A stretch of DNA of 64,000 bases from DATFQE01 sp963733845 (lineage in GTDB: Bacteria; Actinomycetota; Thermoleophilia; Gaiellales; Gaiellaceae), in the NCBI GenBank assembly GCA_963733845.1, contig CAVTEM010000012.1:434001-498000 (forward strand), given 5' to 3'. Position numbers and translations under genes: made by a program. Shown here piece after piece: positions 37,364 through 44,991 of the stretch. Each line of letters opens with the position of its first letter. The stretch's first letter is position 1. The notes under the pieces are model-generated. The model was not told where the DNA came from, did no database searches, and was given only the letters and a program-made list of their open reading frames with translations.

Positions 37364-39886
37364 ATGGAAACCGATCAGCTGACCCAGAGCCACGTGATCG
37401 AGCGCACGCGACTGCTCGAGCAGATGGAGCGGAGCGGCGCCCGGATCATCGTGCTGCACGCACCTGCCGGCTACGGGAAGACCACGCTCGCACGGCAGTG
37501 GTCGCAACGGCGTGAGCGTCCGCCGATCTGGCACCGCTGTACGTCTGCCTCTTCGGACGTCGCCGTACTCGCCGCGGGAGTCGCGTCCACGCTCGCACCG
37601 ATCGCGCCCGATGCCGGCCCCGAACTGGTCAAGGCCCTGCGCGCATCGTCGAATCCCTCTGCCGACGTCGACAAGCTCGTGGAGCTGCTCGTACCGCGAC
37701 TCGCAGGCTGGCCGGCGGATGCGTGGTTGGTCGTCGACGACTACCAGCACGTCACGATGAGCGAGGCGGCCGAAGCCGTCATCGAGGGGGTCGCCCTGGA
37801 CAGTCCCGTCCAGTTGGTAGTGCTCTCGCGGCTCCGCCCAGCCTGGGCTTCCACGAGGCGCGTGCTTTACGGCGAGGTGCTCGACCTCGACCAGCACGCG
37901 CTCTCCTTCACGGAGGCCGAAAGCAACCGCGTCCTCGGCGGTGACGTCCGCCCACTCGCCGACATGGCTCAGGGGTGGCCCGCGATCGTCGGTCTCGCTG
38001 CCCGAGCGGGCCAGGCCTCGCCGCCGCCGCGCGGTCTGCCGAAGGAGCTCTACGACTTTCTGGCCGACGAGCTGTACGAGGGCTCGCCGCCGGAGGTCCA
38101 GGACTCCTGTCTGCGCCTGGCCGTCTGCCCGACGCTGGACCGCGACTCGGTCGAGGTCGTCCTGGGCACCGCGGACTCGGCCGGAACGGTCGAGCTTTGC
38201 GTCCGGCTCGACTTTCTCCAGCGCGACCGAGACGGATCGCTCGAGATGCACCCGCTTCTGCGGTCGTTCCTGATCGAGAAGGCCCGTCGCTCGGCGCGGG
38301 AAGACCTCGAAACGCAGGTCCCGCGGGAGCTCGGGCTCGCGCTGCTGCGACGAGGCCGCTGGGCCGACGTGTTCGCTCTCCACGAGCTGTATCCGGGAGC
38401 CGAGCTCTTCATCGCCCTGCTGGAGGTGTCGCTCGACGACCTGATCGAGCACGGACGCCTCGAAACCATCGCCCGCTGGCTCGACCACGCAGCCGACGAG
38501 GGCATTCGACATCCGCTCGTTGACCTTGCGGCCGCGAAGCTCGCGCTTCGTCGCGGTGAGCACGCGCGAGCCGAGATCCTGGCGACGACGGCCGCCGAAG
38601 CGCTCGAGCCGGCACATCCTGCGTTGCCGAACGCACTCGTCACAGCCGGTCGGGCCGCGCTGCTGGGCGACCACGCGGCTGCCGCCAGAAATCTGTTCAA
38701 GCGCGCACGCACGACCGCGACGTCACCCCGCGACCGACGCGAGGCGCTGCTCGGGGACTTCATGGCCGCCCTGGAGCTCGAGCACGAGGATGCACCCGAG
38801 CTGATCGCCGAGCTCGAGGACTTCGGACAGCTCGATGCTCAGACAAAGCTCCGACTGGCGAGCGCCCGCCTCGTCCTTTCTGCGCTCGGCGACGACGTCT
38901 CCGCGGCCCTCGACGACGCCGCTCCCCTCATCCACTTGCTCGAGCGCGTCGACGATGCGTACACCCAGTCGTCCTTCCTCATCGCCGTGGCGTCGATGTC
39001 GACTCTCGCGGGACGCTACGGAGAAGCTCTGTCGGCCGCCCACCGAGCTCTCGCCGTCGCGCGCGAGCTCGGCATCTCGTTCGCCGTGCCCCACGCCAAG
39101 ACCCATCTGGCCGCGGCGGAGATGGGTCTGCGGCGATTCTCCGCGGCCGCGCGCGTGTTGCGCGAGGTGGAAGCCCAGGCGCGTTCGCTCTCCGACGCCT
39201 TTCTCGTGGCCAACTCCCGCTGCTTCCAGGCGCGGCTCCTGCTGATGCGCGGCAAGTCGGCGGAAGCACTCGAGCTGCTGTCGGCAACCCCGCCCGGCCT
39301 CCTTCACCCGGGTCTACATGCGGAGCATCACACGACGCGGGCGCTGATCCTGGCCACGCAAGGAGCATTGGCGGAGGCGCTCGGAGAGGCGGAGATCCTC
39401 CCGTCGCGGCGAGCCGAGGTCAGGACGCTCAGAGCCTGGAGCGGCGCGATCGTCCATCTTCAGGATCGGGCGCTCAGTCCCACCTCGCCGCACGATGCGT
39501 TCGCCCTTGCCTCGAGCTGCGGCGCGTTCGACACCTTCGTCTGCGCGTATCGCGCCTACCCACAGCTCCTGACCGAGCTGGCGCTCGACGCATCGCTTCG
39601 GCCGAGACTCGTCTATGTGCTCTCGCAGGCGAACGACGATGCTCTCGCCACTCGGGTTGGCTTGAAACCGACAGAAGGGGAGAGAGGGGCCGCGCCGTTG
39701 TCACGGCGCGAGCTCGAGGTGTTGCAGCTGCTCCACGAAGGTCTCACGAACCGCGAGATCGCCCAGGCGCTGTACATCAGCCTCGCCACGGTCAAGGTCC
39801 ACGTGCACCACATCTACGGGAAGCTCGGCGTTCGCAATCGCGCCGAGGCGATCTCCCGGCTTCCGGAGCCCGAGCGCGCCGATTGA
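37364..39886 (+). CDS. MalT-type LuxR-family ATP-binding regulator (LAL) 1
   Basis: 840 residues from ATG 37364 (METDQLTQSHVIERTRLLEQ). The STAND NTPase has Walker A HAPAGYGKTTLARQW and Walker B DAWLVVDDYQHV, then a helical TPR-like middle of about 500 residues. The C-terminal LuxR helix-turn-helix is LSRRELEVLQLLHEGLTNRE and IAQALYISLATVKVHVHHIY. Such proteins oligomerise with ATP and an inducer to activate transcription. The frame is open further upstream through the hairpin, which I reject as start. It is a paralogue of the protein at 40341. Confidence 0.87.
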   Translation: METDQLTQSHVIERTRLLEQMERSGARIIVLHAPAGYGKTTLARQWSQRRERPPIWHRCTSASSDVAVLAAGVASTLAPIAPDAGPELVKALRASSNPSADVDKLVELLVPRLAGWPADAWLVVDDYQHVTMSEAAEAVIEGVALDSPVQLVVLSRLRPAWASTRRVLYGEVLDLDQHALSFTEAESNRVLGGDVRPLADMAQGWPAIVGLAARAGQASPPPRGLPKELYDFLADELYEGSPPEVQDSCLRLAVCPTLDRDSVEVVLGTADSAGTVELCVRLDFLQRDRDGSLEMHPLLRSFLIEKARRSAREDLETQVPRELGLALLRRGRWADVFALHELYPGAELFIALLEVSLDDLIEHGRLETIARWLDHAADEGIRHPLVDLAAAKLALRRGEHARAEILATTAAEALEPAHPALPNALVTAGRAALLGDHAAAARNLFKRARTTATSPRDRREALLGDFMAALELEHEDAPELIAELEDFGQLDAQTKLRLASARLVLSALGDDVSAALDDAAPLIHLLERVDDAYTQSSFLIAVASMSTLAGRYGEALSAAHRALAVARELGISFAVPHAKTHLAAAEMGLRRFSAAARVLREVEAQARSLSDAFLVANSRCFQARLLLMRGKSAEALELLSATPPGLLHPGLHAEHHTTRALILATQGALAEALGEAEILPSRRAEVRTLRAWSGAIVHLQDRALSPTSPHDAFALASSCGAFDTFVCAYRAYPQLLTELALDASLRPRLVYVLSQANDDALATRVGLKPTEGERGAAPLSRRELEVLQLLHEGLTNREIAQALYISLATVKVHVHHIYGKLGVRNRAEAISRLPEPERAD

Positions 39887-39955
39887 TCGGTGCACCTGCG
39901 GGAGTACCCGCACAAATACGCCTTCCGGTCGATTTCCACCCCGAGGACACGGCGA

Positions 39956-39961
39956 TAGCGT
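39956..39961 (+). promoter_or_regulatory. -10-like hexamer, leaderless start
   Basis: TAGCGT, 6 bases, then the ATG at 39968. A short hairpin TGCGGG-AGTA-CCCGCA (39897-39912) lies between the previous stop and this element. Confidence 0.45.
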
Positions 39962-39967
39962 GGCCCC

Positions 39968-40234
39968 ATGCACGAGCTACTTCATCGGGAGCTACCCGAC
40001 ATCACCAGTCGACAGCGCGAGGTGGTCGCGCTGATCGCGGCGGGATGCTCCAACGAGGAGGTCGGTGACCGCCTCGGCATCTCGCCAAGGACGGCGAAGG
40101 CGCACGCAGACGTTCTGCGCCAGAAGCTCGGCGTCGCGCGACGTCGCCAGATCCCAGCCGCTTACCGGCTGCTCACAGGCGACGACCCGCTCGACGGAGG
40201 CCTCGGCTCGGCTCCGTCCGATCCGGGGGACTGA
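39968..40234 (+). CDS. Stand-alone LuxR-type helix-turn-helix protein
   Basis: 88 residues, almost entirely a GerE/LuxR DNA-binding domain: TSRQREVVALIAAGCSNEEV then GDRLGISPRTAKAHADVLRQ and KLGVARRRQIPAAY. It has no receiver or sensor domain, so it may act constitutively or partner with the flanking LAL proteins. It lies between the two LAL genes with its own leaderless promoter and a strong downstream hairpin, so it is a monocistronic unit. Confidence 0.8.
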   Translation: MHELLHRELPDITSRQREVVALIAAGCSNEEVGDRLGISPRTAKAHADVLRQKLGVARRRQIPAAYRLLTGDDPLDGGLGSAPSDPGD

Positions 40235-40239
40235 CGGCA

Positions 40240-40269
40240 CCGTGCCTGCGGTTCACGCCGCAGGCACGG
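40240..40269 (+). terminator. 12-bp-stem hairpin terminator
   Basis: CCGTGCCTGCGG and CCGCAGGCACGG pair perfectly around TTCACG, starting 5 bases after the LuxR-type stop and followed by CCCCTTATTT. This is a plausible intrinsic terminator. Confidence 0.7.
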
Positions 40270-40340
40270 CCCCTTATTTGCTCTGGTTCCCGCAGTCTTC
40301 AGGCGCGTCCGAACGGTTTACCCTTCTACCGCGGCGTCAG

Positions 40341-42875
40341 ATGGAGAGGGAGCAGAAGACCCCAAGCCGCGACCCGGTCGCGGCCCCAAGTCACATCATC
40401 GAGCGCCCGCGCCTGATCAAGCTCATGGAAGAGAGCGGGGCGCGCGTGATCGTGCTGCACGCCCCGGCGGGGTATGGCAAGACCACGCTTGCCCGGCAAT
40501 GGCTTTCACGTCAAGAGGAGCCGGTTGCTTGGTACCGGTGTTCGCCATCATCCTCGGACGTCGCCGTCGTCGTGCACGGGCTCGCCGATGCGATGCGAGG
40601 CGTCCTTCCGATAGCCGGCGCCCGAGCCCTCGAGCGACTACGAGATTCAGCAAAGCCCGATGAAGAGACTTCGCTGCTTGCTGAACTCCTGGCCAGTGAC
40701 CTAGCTGACTGGCCATCGGGCGCATGGCTGGTCATCGATGACTACCACTACCTTGAGGAAGCCCCCGCAGTCGCAAGCTTTTCCGAGCAGGTACTCCGCG
40801 CAGAGGGGCCGAGAATTCTCGTCACCTCGAGACGCCGTCCTACCTGGGCGACTGCGCGCCGGATCGTTTACGGAGAGATCCTTGAGATCGACCGCCAATC
40901 TCTGACGATGTCCGAAACCGAGGCGGTGCAGGTTCTGGGCGGCCGCGCGCAGACGCTGCGGGTCCTCATGGAGCAGGCGCGAGGATGGCCTGCGGTGATC
41001 GGGCTTGCAGCCTTGGCCCCCGAGGTTGCTATTCCGCAGGCGGATCTTCCAACGACGCTCTATGACTACTTCGCCGAGGAGCTGTACCAGGCTTCAACCA
41101 GCGCGGAGCAGCTTTCTGAACTCGCGCTTCTTCCGGTGCTCAACGAGCACCTTGCCCGTGCCGTTCTAGGAGCGGACGCAGAGAGGGTCGTGAACGAGGC
41201 GTTCCGACTCGGGATCATTGCCGACTCTCCGGAGGGGGAGCCTGAGATACATCCGCTCCTTCTCACCTTTCTTAGGCGGAGACTTGCATCGTCTCCTGAA
41301 GGTCGCGAGGCAGCTCGCCGAGTAGCCGATCTCCTGGTGGACTCCGGTGAGTGGGAAGGCGCGTTCTCGATCGTTGAGAGCTTCACCCTCCCAGAGCTGA
41401 TTCCAAAGATCGTTGCGGGTGGTCTTGATGCGTCTCTTGCTGAGGGTCGCTTGGCATCGCTCATCCGGTGGTTGACCTATGCCGAAGACCACCTCGTCCA
41501 TCATCCGGTTCTCGACCTGGCAGCCGCGGAGATCGCATTCAGAGAAGGCCTCTATCGCCGATCCGAAGCGCTTGCTACCCGAGCTGCAGAGGAGCTATCA
41601 GACGATCCTTCTCTTCGAACGGCGGCGTTGATCCGCGCATCCCAAGCCGCACTCCAGGCAAATCGCCTCGAGGCGAGTTACGAACTGGCGAACGCTGCGG
41701 TGACATCCGCAGTCACGCCGTACGAGCTTCGGGAGGCACGAATCGGCCAGCTCTTTGCGGCGCTTGAACTAGAACGAGACGAGACCCTGGAACTCGCCGG
41801 TCGCTTGGATCAGCGCCTCGATACAAGCTCGGATGGCGAGCTTAGGACGGCGAATGCAAGGCTTGTCGTAGCTTCACGGATAGGCGGCCTGGAATCGGCC
41901 GTCGCCCAGGGCGAGGCCGTCATGCACCTGGCGTCAGCGTCTGCAAGCCCGATAGCACGCGGATCCTTCCTCAGTTCGCTGGCTCACGTCCTCGCGCTCA
42001 CCTCTCGCTATCGGCAGGCGCTTGATGTCGCTGCGAAGGAGATCGAGGTTGCGACCACGTACCGGCTCGACTTCGCTCGTTATCACGGACTCACGGCGCA
42101 GGCAATCGCACAGCTGGGCATGGGCGAGACTGCTAAGGCATCACGAACAATCCGACAGATCCGAGCGTACGGCGAGGAGCTCGAGGACCCTTACTTTCAC
42201 TTCTACGCGATTGCTCTAGAGGCCCGCCGACTCGTGATCTGCGGAGACGCAGAGGCCGCTGTGAGCCTCACACGAGCTAGCCCTGATCCGGACGTATCTC
42301 CGAGCCTACGCGGTGAGTACTTGGGGTACCGCGCGTTGTCTTTCGCGTGCGTTGGCAACCACGAGGCGGCAGACGACGCAGCCGCGGCTGCCGAATCCGC
42401 TAGTCGATGGGGAATCGAAGCAAGAGTCCTAGCGGCTGGGGCGCGATCGATAGGACGACTCGATCAGCCCACGAACGAAGCGATTACCAAACTGATGCAA
42501 CTCGTCGAGGTCACGGGAAACTCCGACAGCTTCGTGAGCATTTGTCTTGGCCACCCACGCTTCGCGGAGATCGCCCTTGAAACACCTTCGCGACACCGCA
42601 TGACCATGATCTTTGCGCGGAGTCGGAACCCGCGACTCGTTCGACACGTCCCTGCCGAGGAACGAATTGTGGCCATCGATCAAAAGAGGCTGCTCACGCC
42701 TCGCGAGCGGGACGTGCACGCGCTGCTAATCACTGGCCTGACGAACCGGCAAATCGCGGAGGCACTCTTCTTGAGCGAGAAGACCGTCAAGGTTCATGTC
42801 CGCCACATCTATGACAAGCTCGGTGTCCGTTCTCGCATCGCGGTTGCGTTGCAAGACCGCACGGACGAAATCTAG
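40341..42875 (+). CDS. MalT-type LuxR-family ATP-binding regulator (LAL) 2
   Basis: 844 residues from ATG 40341 (MEREQKTPSRDPVAAPSHII). Same architecture as LAL 1: Walker A HAPAGYGKTTLARQWL, Walker B WLVIDDYHYLEEA, helical repeats, and a C-terminal LuxR domain (LTPRERDVHALLITGLTNRQ, IAEALFLSEKTVKVHVRHIY). The two are clearly paralogous but well diverged. Codon third positions are visibly less GC-rich here than in genes before 40 kb, suggesting a different origin or recent arrival. Its stop and that of the convergent HD-GYP gene overlap within one CTAG. Confidence 0.87.
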   Translation: MEREQKTPSRDPVAAPSHIIERPRLIKLMEESGARVIVLHAPAGYGKTTLARQWLSRQEEPVAWYRCSPSSSDVAVVVHGLADAMRGVLPIAGARALERLRDSAKPDEETSLLAELLASDLADWPSGAWLVIDDYHYLEEAPAVASFSEQVLRAEGPRILVTSRRRPTWATARRIVYGEILEIDRQSLTMSETEAVQVLGGRAQTLRVLMEQARGWPAVIGLAALAPEVAIPQADLPTTLYDYFAEELYQASTSAEQLSELALLPVLNEHLARAVLGADAERVVNEAFRLGIIADSPEGEPEIHPLLLTFLRRRLASSPEGREAARRVADLLVDSGEWEGAFSIVESFTLPELIPKIVAGGLDASLAEGRLASLIRWLTYAEDHLVHHPVLDLAAAEIAFREGLYRRSEALATRAAEELSDDPSLRTAALIRASQAALQANRLEASYELANAAVTSAVTPYELREARIGQLFAALELERDETLELAGRLDQRLDTSSDGELRTANARLVVASRIGGLESAVAQGEAVMHLASASASPIARGSFLSSLAHVLALTSRYRQALDVAAKEIEVATTYRLDFARYHGLTAQAIAQLGMGETAKASRTIRQIRAYGEELEDPYFHFYAIALEARRLVICGDAEAAVSLTRASPDPDVSPSLRGEYLGYRALSFACVGNHEAADDAAAAAESASRWGIEARVLAAGARSIGRLDQPTNEAITKLMQLVEVTGNSDSFVSICLGHPRFAEIALETPSRHRMTMIFARSRNPRLVRHVPAEERIVAIDQKRLLTPRERDVHALLITGLTNRQIAEALFLSEKTVKVHVRHIYDKLGVRSRIAVALQDRTDEI

Positions 42876-44279
42876 GCTGCCTGAGCGGCCGGCTCGGCTA
42901 GCGAGAACTCCTCATGAGTGTGAATGGTGAAGTGCTCACCGGTACCGGTTCGGTACTCCTCCGAAGCACCCGCAAGAATCGCCTCAAACGCAGCCACCAC
43001 GGAGGTGTCGAACTGGCTGTCCACCGCCTGAGCTAGACGCAGGCGAGCCACACGGCTTGGCATCGCGTCACGATACGGACGGTTCGAAGTCATCGCGTTG
43101 TAGGCGTCTGCGACCGAGATGATCCGGGAAATCAATGGAGTCTCCCTTTGCGTGAGCCCGTCCGGGTATCCCTCACCGTCAACCCTCTCGTGGTGGTGCC
43201 GAACGATCTTTGAGATTTCAGTGTGACGATCCCACTTCGAAAGGATGCGCTCGCCGATCTCGGAGTGAAGCTGCATCTGCCGGCGCTCCTCGAGCGTTAG
43301 GGCACCCGGCTTCTCCAGGAGGCCAGGTGGCAGACCGATCTTTCCGATGTCGTGCACCAGCCCGCACAGATAGGAGAGGCGCTGGTCATCCGGGCTGAGA
43401 TCCATCCGGGCTGCGATGTCTCGTGCGTAGATGGCCACCGCGGCCGAGTGGCCGGCCGTGTACTGATCTCTCGCGTCAAGCGCGGCCACGAGCGCGGCTG
43501 CAAATGAGAGATTTGCCCTCTCCAATTCAGTGTTCGTCGCCGTGACATCCTCGGCGAGTTGACGTTGCTGCTCATAGAGAACGAAGAGTCGCTGCGCGGC
43601 CATGGCTGGGACAAAGAAGAGAGGCAGAGTCCATGCGGACAGCTGTTCGTAGGCGATTACAAGAAGCGCTACGAGGGGCGCGTAGAGGGGAACAGACGCC
43701 ACTGAAGCTGGCGCGAGCATCGTGATGACGCTTGCAACACTGGCCTTGCCACGCAGCCGCATGGTCACGGCGGTGAGCGCGATGTCGAGAGTAGTGGCGA
43801 CTAGGGCTCCCGCCACGGCGGCCAGTGCCGTCGCAGCGACGTCATTGATGTGAGACACCAAGGACTGCCTGTGCAACAACGCCTGTAGCCCCGCCCGTAA
43901 GAGCGCGGCCCGACGTGTAGACCCCCCACCGCATGAATGGTGGCCTGAAGTCTCCAGCCGTGGAAGCAGCCGCGACGAGCAGCGACTCGACGGGGCCGAG
44001 CAGTACAGCGGCGAAGACCATTGCCACCAAAGACACCGAAGCCTCGAGGTTGTCGCCGAGTCGGGCCGTCCAGCGCTCGGCTACCGCCGCAATCAACGCT
44101 AGCGCGGCAACCGCGTAGGCACTACCGCTGGTTCCATAAATCGCCGCAGTGAGCCAAAAAAGCGTGGTCGCGGTTGTCGCCAGGAGGCCGAGGAAGCACA
44201 CCATGGGCCAGTCGATCTCTGACGTTCGGCCAACCGGCCTAACCCTGCCCAAAACTTGCGAAAATGCTTGCATAGTCAC
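42872..44279 (-). CDS. Membrane-bound HD-GYP phosphodiesterase, one frameshift
   Basis: Predicted c-di-GMP phosphodiesterase. The N-terminal part (GTG 44279) carries several membrane helices (VCFLGLLATTATTLFWLTAA, VSLVAMVFAAVLLGPVESLL). Frame is lost near 43860 within the membrane region and continues through another helical segment and a coiled linker. The HD-GYP domain follows with HDIGKIGLPPGLLEKPG, the signature HHERVDGEGYP, and VADAYNAMTSNRPYR. All metal-site and GYP residues are present, so activity is likely. The membrane part may sense a ligand. Base composition is less GC-rich than the genome average, like LAL 2. Confidence 0.82.
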
Positions 44280-44340
44280 CCGAAAGGGGTATAGGCTCCC
44301 ATGTTGCCGTCAGTTCCCCCGTTGAGGAGGAGTGTTTGTT

Positions 44341-44394
44341 ATGCGCCGCCTAGTGATTAGGGCTGCCCTACCGGGCTTTACAAAGGGCTGGTAG
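44341..44394 (+). CDS. Candidate 17-residue peptide with strong ribosome binding site
   Basis: ATG at 44341 is preceded by AGGAGGAG ending 8 bases upstream. The frame encodes MRRLVIRAALPGFTKGW and a TAG at 44392-44394. It is basic and amphipathic. It could be a leader peptide, a small bioactive peptide or chance. No gene follows closely on the same strand: the next gene is on the opposite strand. I list it because the ribosome site is unusually good for this window. Confidence 0.25.
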   Translation: MRRLVIRAALPGFTKGW

Positions 44395-44411
44395 AGCCGA
44401 CGTAGCATCCG

Positions 44412-44455
44412 TTTTCCACGCCCTGTGGACATCCCCCTGTTGAGTGATATCCACA
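44412..44455. other. Cluster of three DnaA-box-like 9-mers
   Basis: TTTTCCACG (44412-44420), TGTGGACAT (44424-44432, reverse ATGTCCACA) and ATATCCACA (44447-44455) fall within 44 bases of gene-free DNA; the last matches TTATCCACA at eight of nine positions. TCCAC-GCCCT-GTGGA also makes a small inverted repeat. The region 44280-44557 is otherwise gene-free and less GC-rich. No dnaA, dnaN or parAB genes are nearby, so a DnaA-titration or regulatory site is likelier than an origin. Confidence 0.3.
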
Positions 44456-44557
44456 GAGATGGGGAAAGCGAGTAAGCAAAAGGGGTCGCGCCGGTGGCCC
44501 AACCTGAGTGCCCGGGGTCGCCGGCGAAGACCAGCCCACAGACGCGTTGGAGCTCCG

Positions 44558-44917
44558 TCAGGCGATGATTCCGCGGCGGAAGCCGACCGCTACCGCGTGC
44601 GCACGCGAGCGGGCTTGAAGCTTCGCCAGCAGATGGCGGACGTGAGACTTGACCGTCTCCTCGCTGAGGAAGAGCCGCACACCGATCTCGCGGTTCACGA
44701 GGCCGTCCGAGATCAGTTGAAGGACTTCGATCTCGCGGGCGGTGGGCTCCTGCTCGAGCTCCTTGAGCGGTGCCGTAAACGGAATGACCTCGGCGCTACC
44801 GTTGCCACGCCGCGCCGCGACCGCTTCGAAGCGACGCGAGTGGTCCATGTACCGGCTCAGGATCTCCTTACGCTCAGCTGCGTCCACGGGGGGGCTATCG
44901 GCGCATCCGACAGGCAC
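44558..44917 (-). CDS. LuxR-type helix-turn-helix regulator
   Basis: 119 residues from a GTG at 44917. An N-terminal helical part (VDAAERKEILSRYMDHSRRF) precedes a GerE/LuxR domain: PTAREIEVLQLISDGLVNRE, IGVRLFLSEETVKSHVRHLL and AKLQARSRAHAVAVGFRRG. It lacks a receiver domain. It is the fourth LuxR-type DNA-binding domain within 8 kb. Its target is unknown; it is divergent from the propeller/lysyl oxidase gene. Confidence 0.78.
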   Translation of the reverse strand: MPVGCADSPPVDAAERKEILSRYMDHSRRFEAVAARRGNGSAEVIPFTAPLKELEQEPTAREIEVLQLISDGLVNREIGVRLFLSEETVKSHVRHLLAKLQARSRAHAVAVGFRRGIIA

Positions 44918-44991
44918 CTTGACTACCTCTTTCTAGGGATCGGCCCGCCCGTAGGGGTTCAATCGTCGCCACTGCTAGCTTTCCGCGACCC

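Noticed and set aside
35429..38674. 1081-codon minus-strand open frame
   Set aside because: It is antisense to the secreted repeat protein and LAL 1, both of which have clear family or repeat structure. Its composition (Arg, Val, Gly and Asp heavy) is typical of a shadow frame in GC-rich DNA.
44412..44455. Chromosomal replication origin
   Set aside because: Three imperfect DnaA-box-like 9-mers are too few, and no dnaA, dnaN, recF, gyrB or parAB genes are near.
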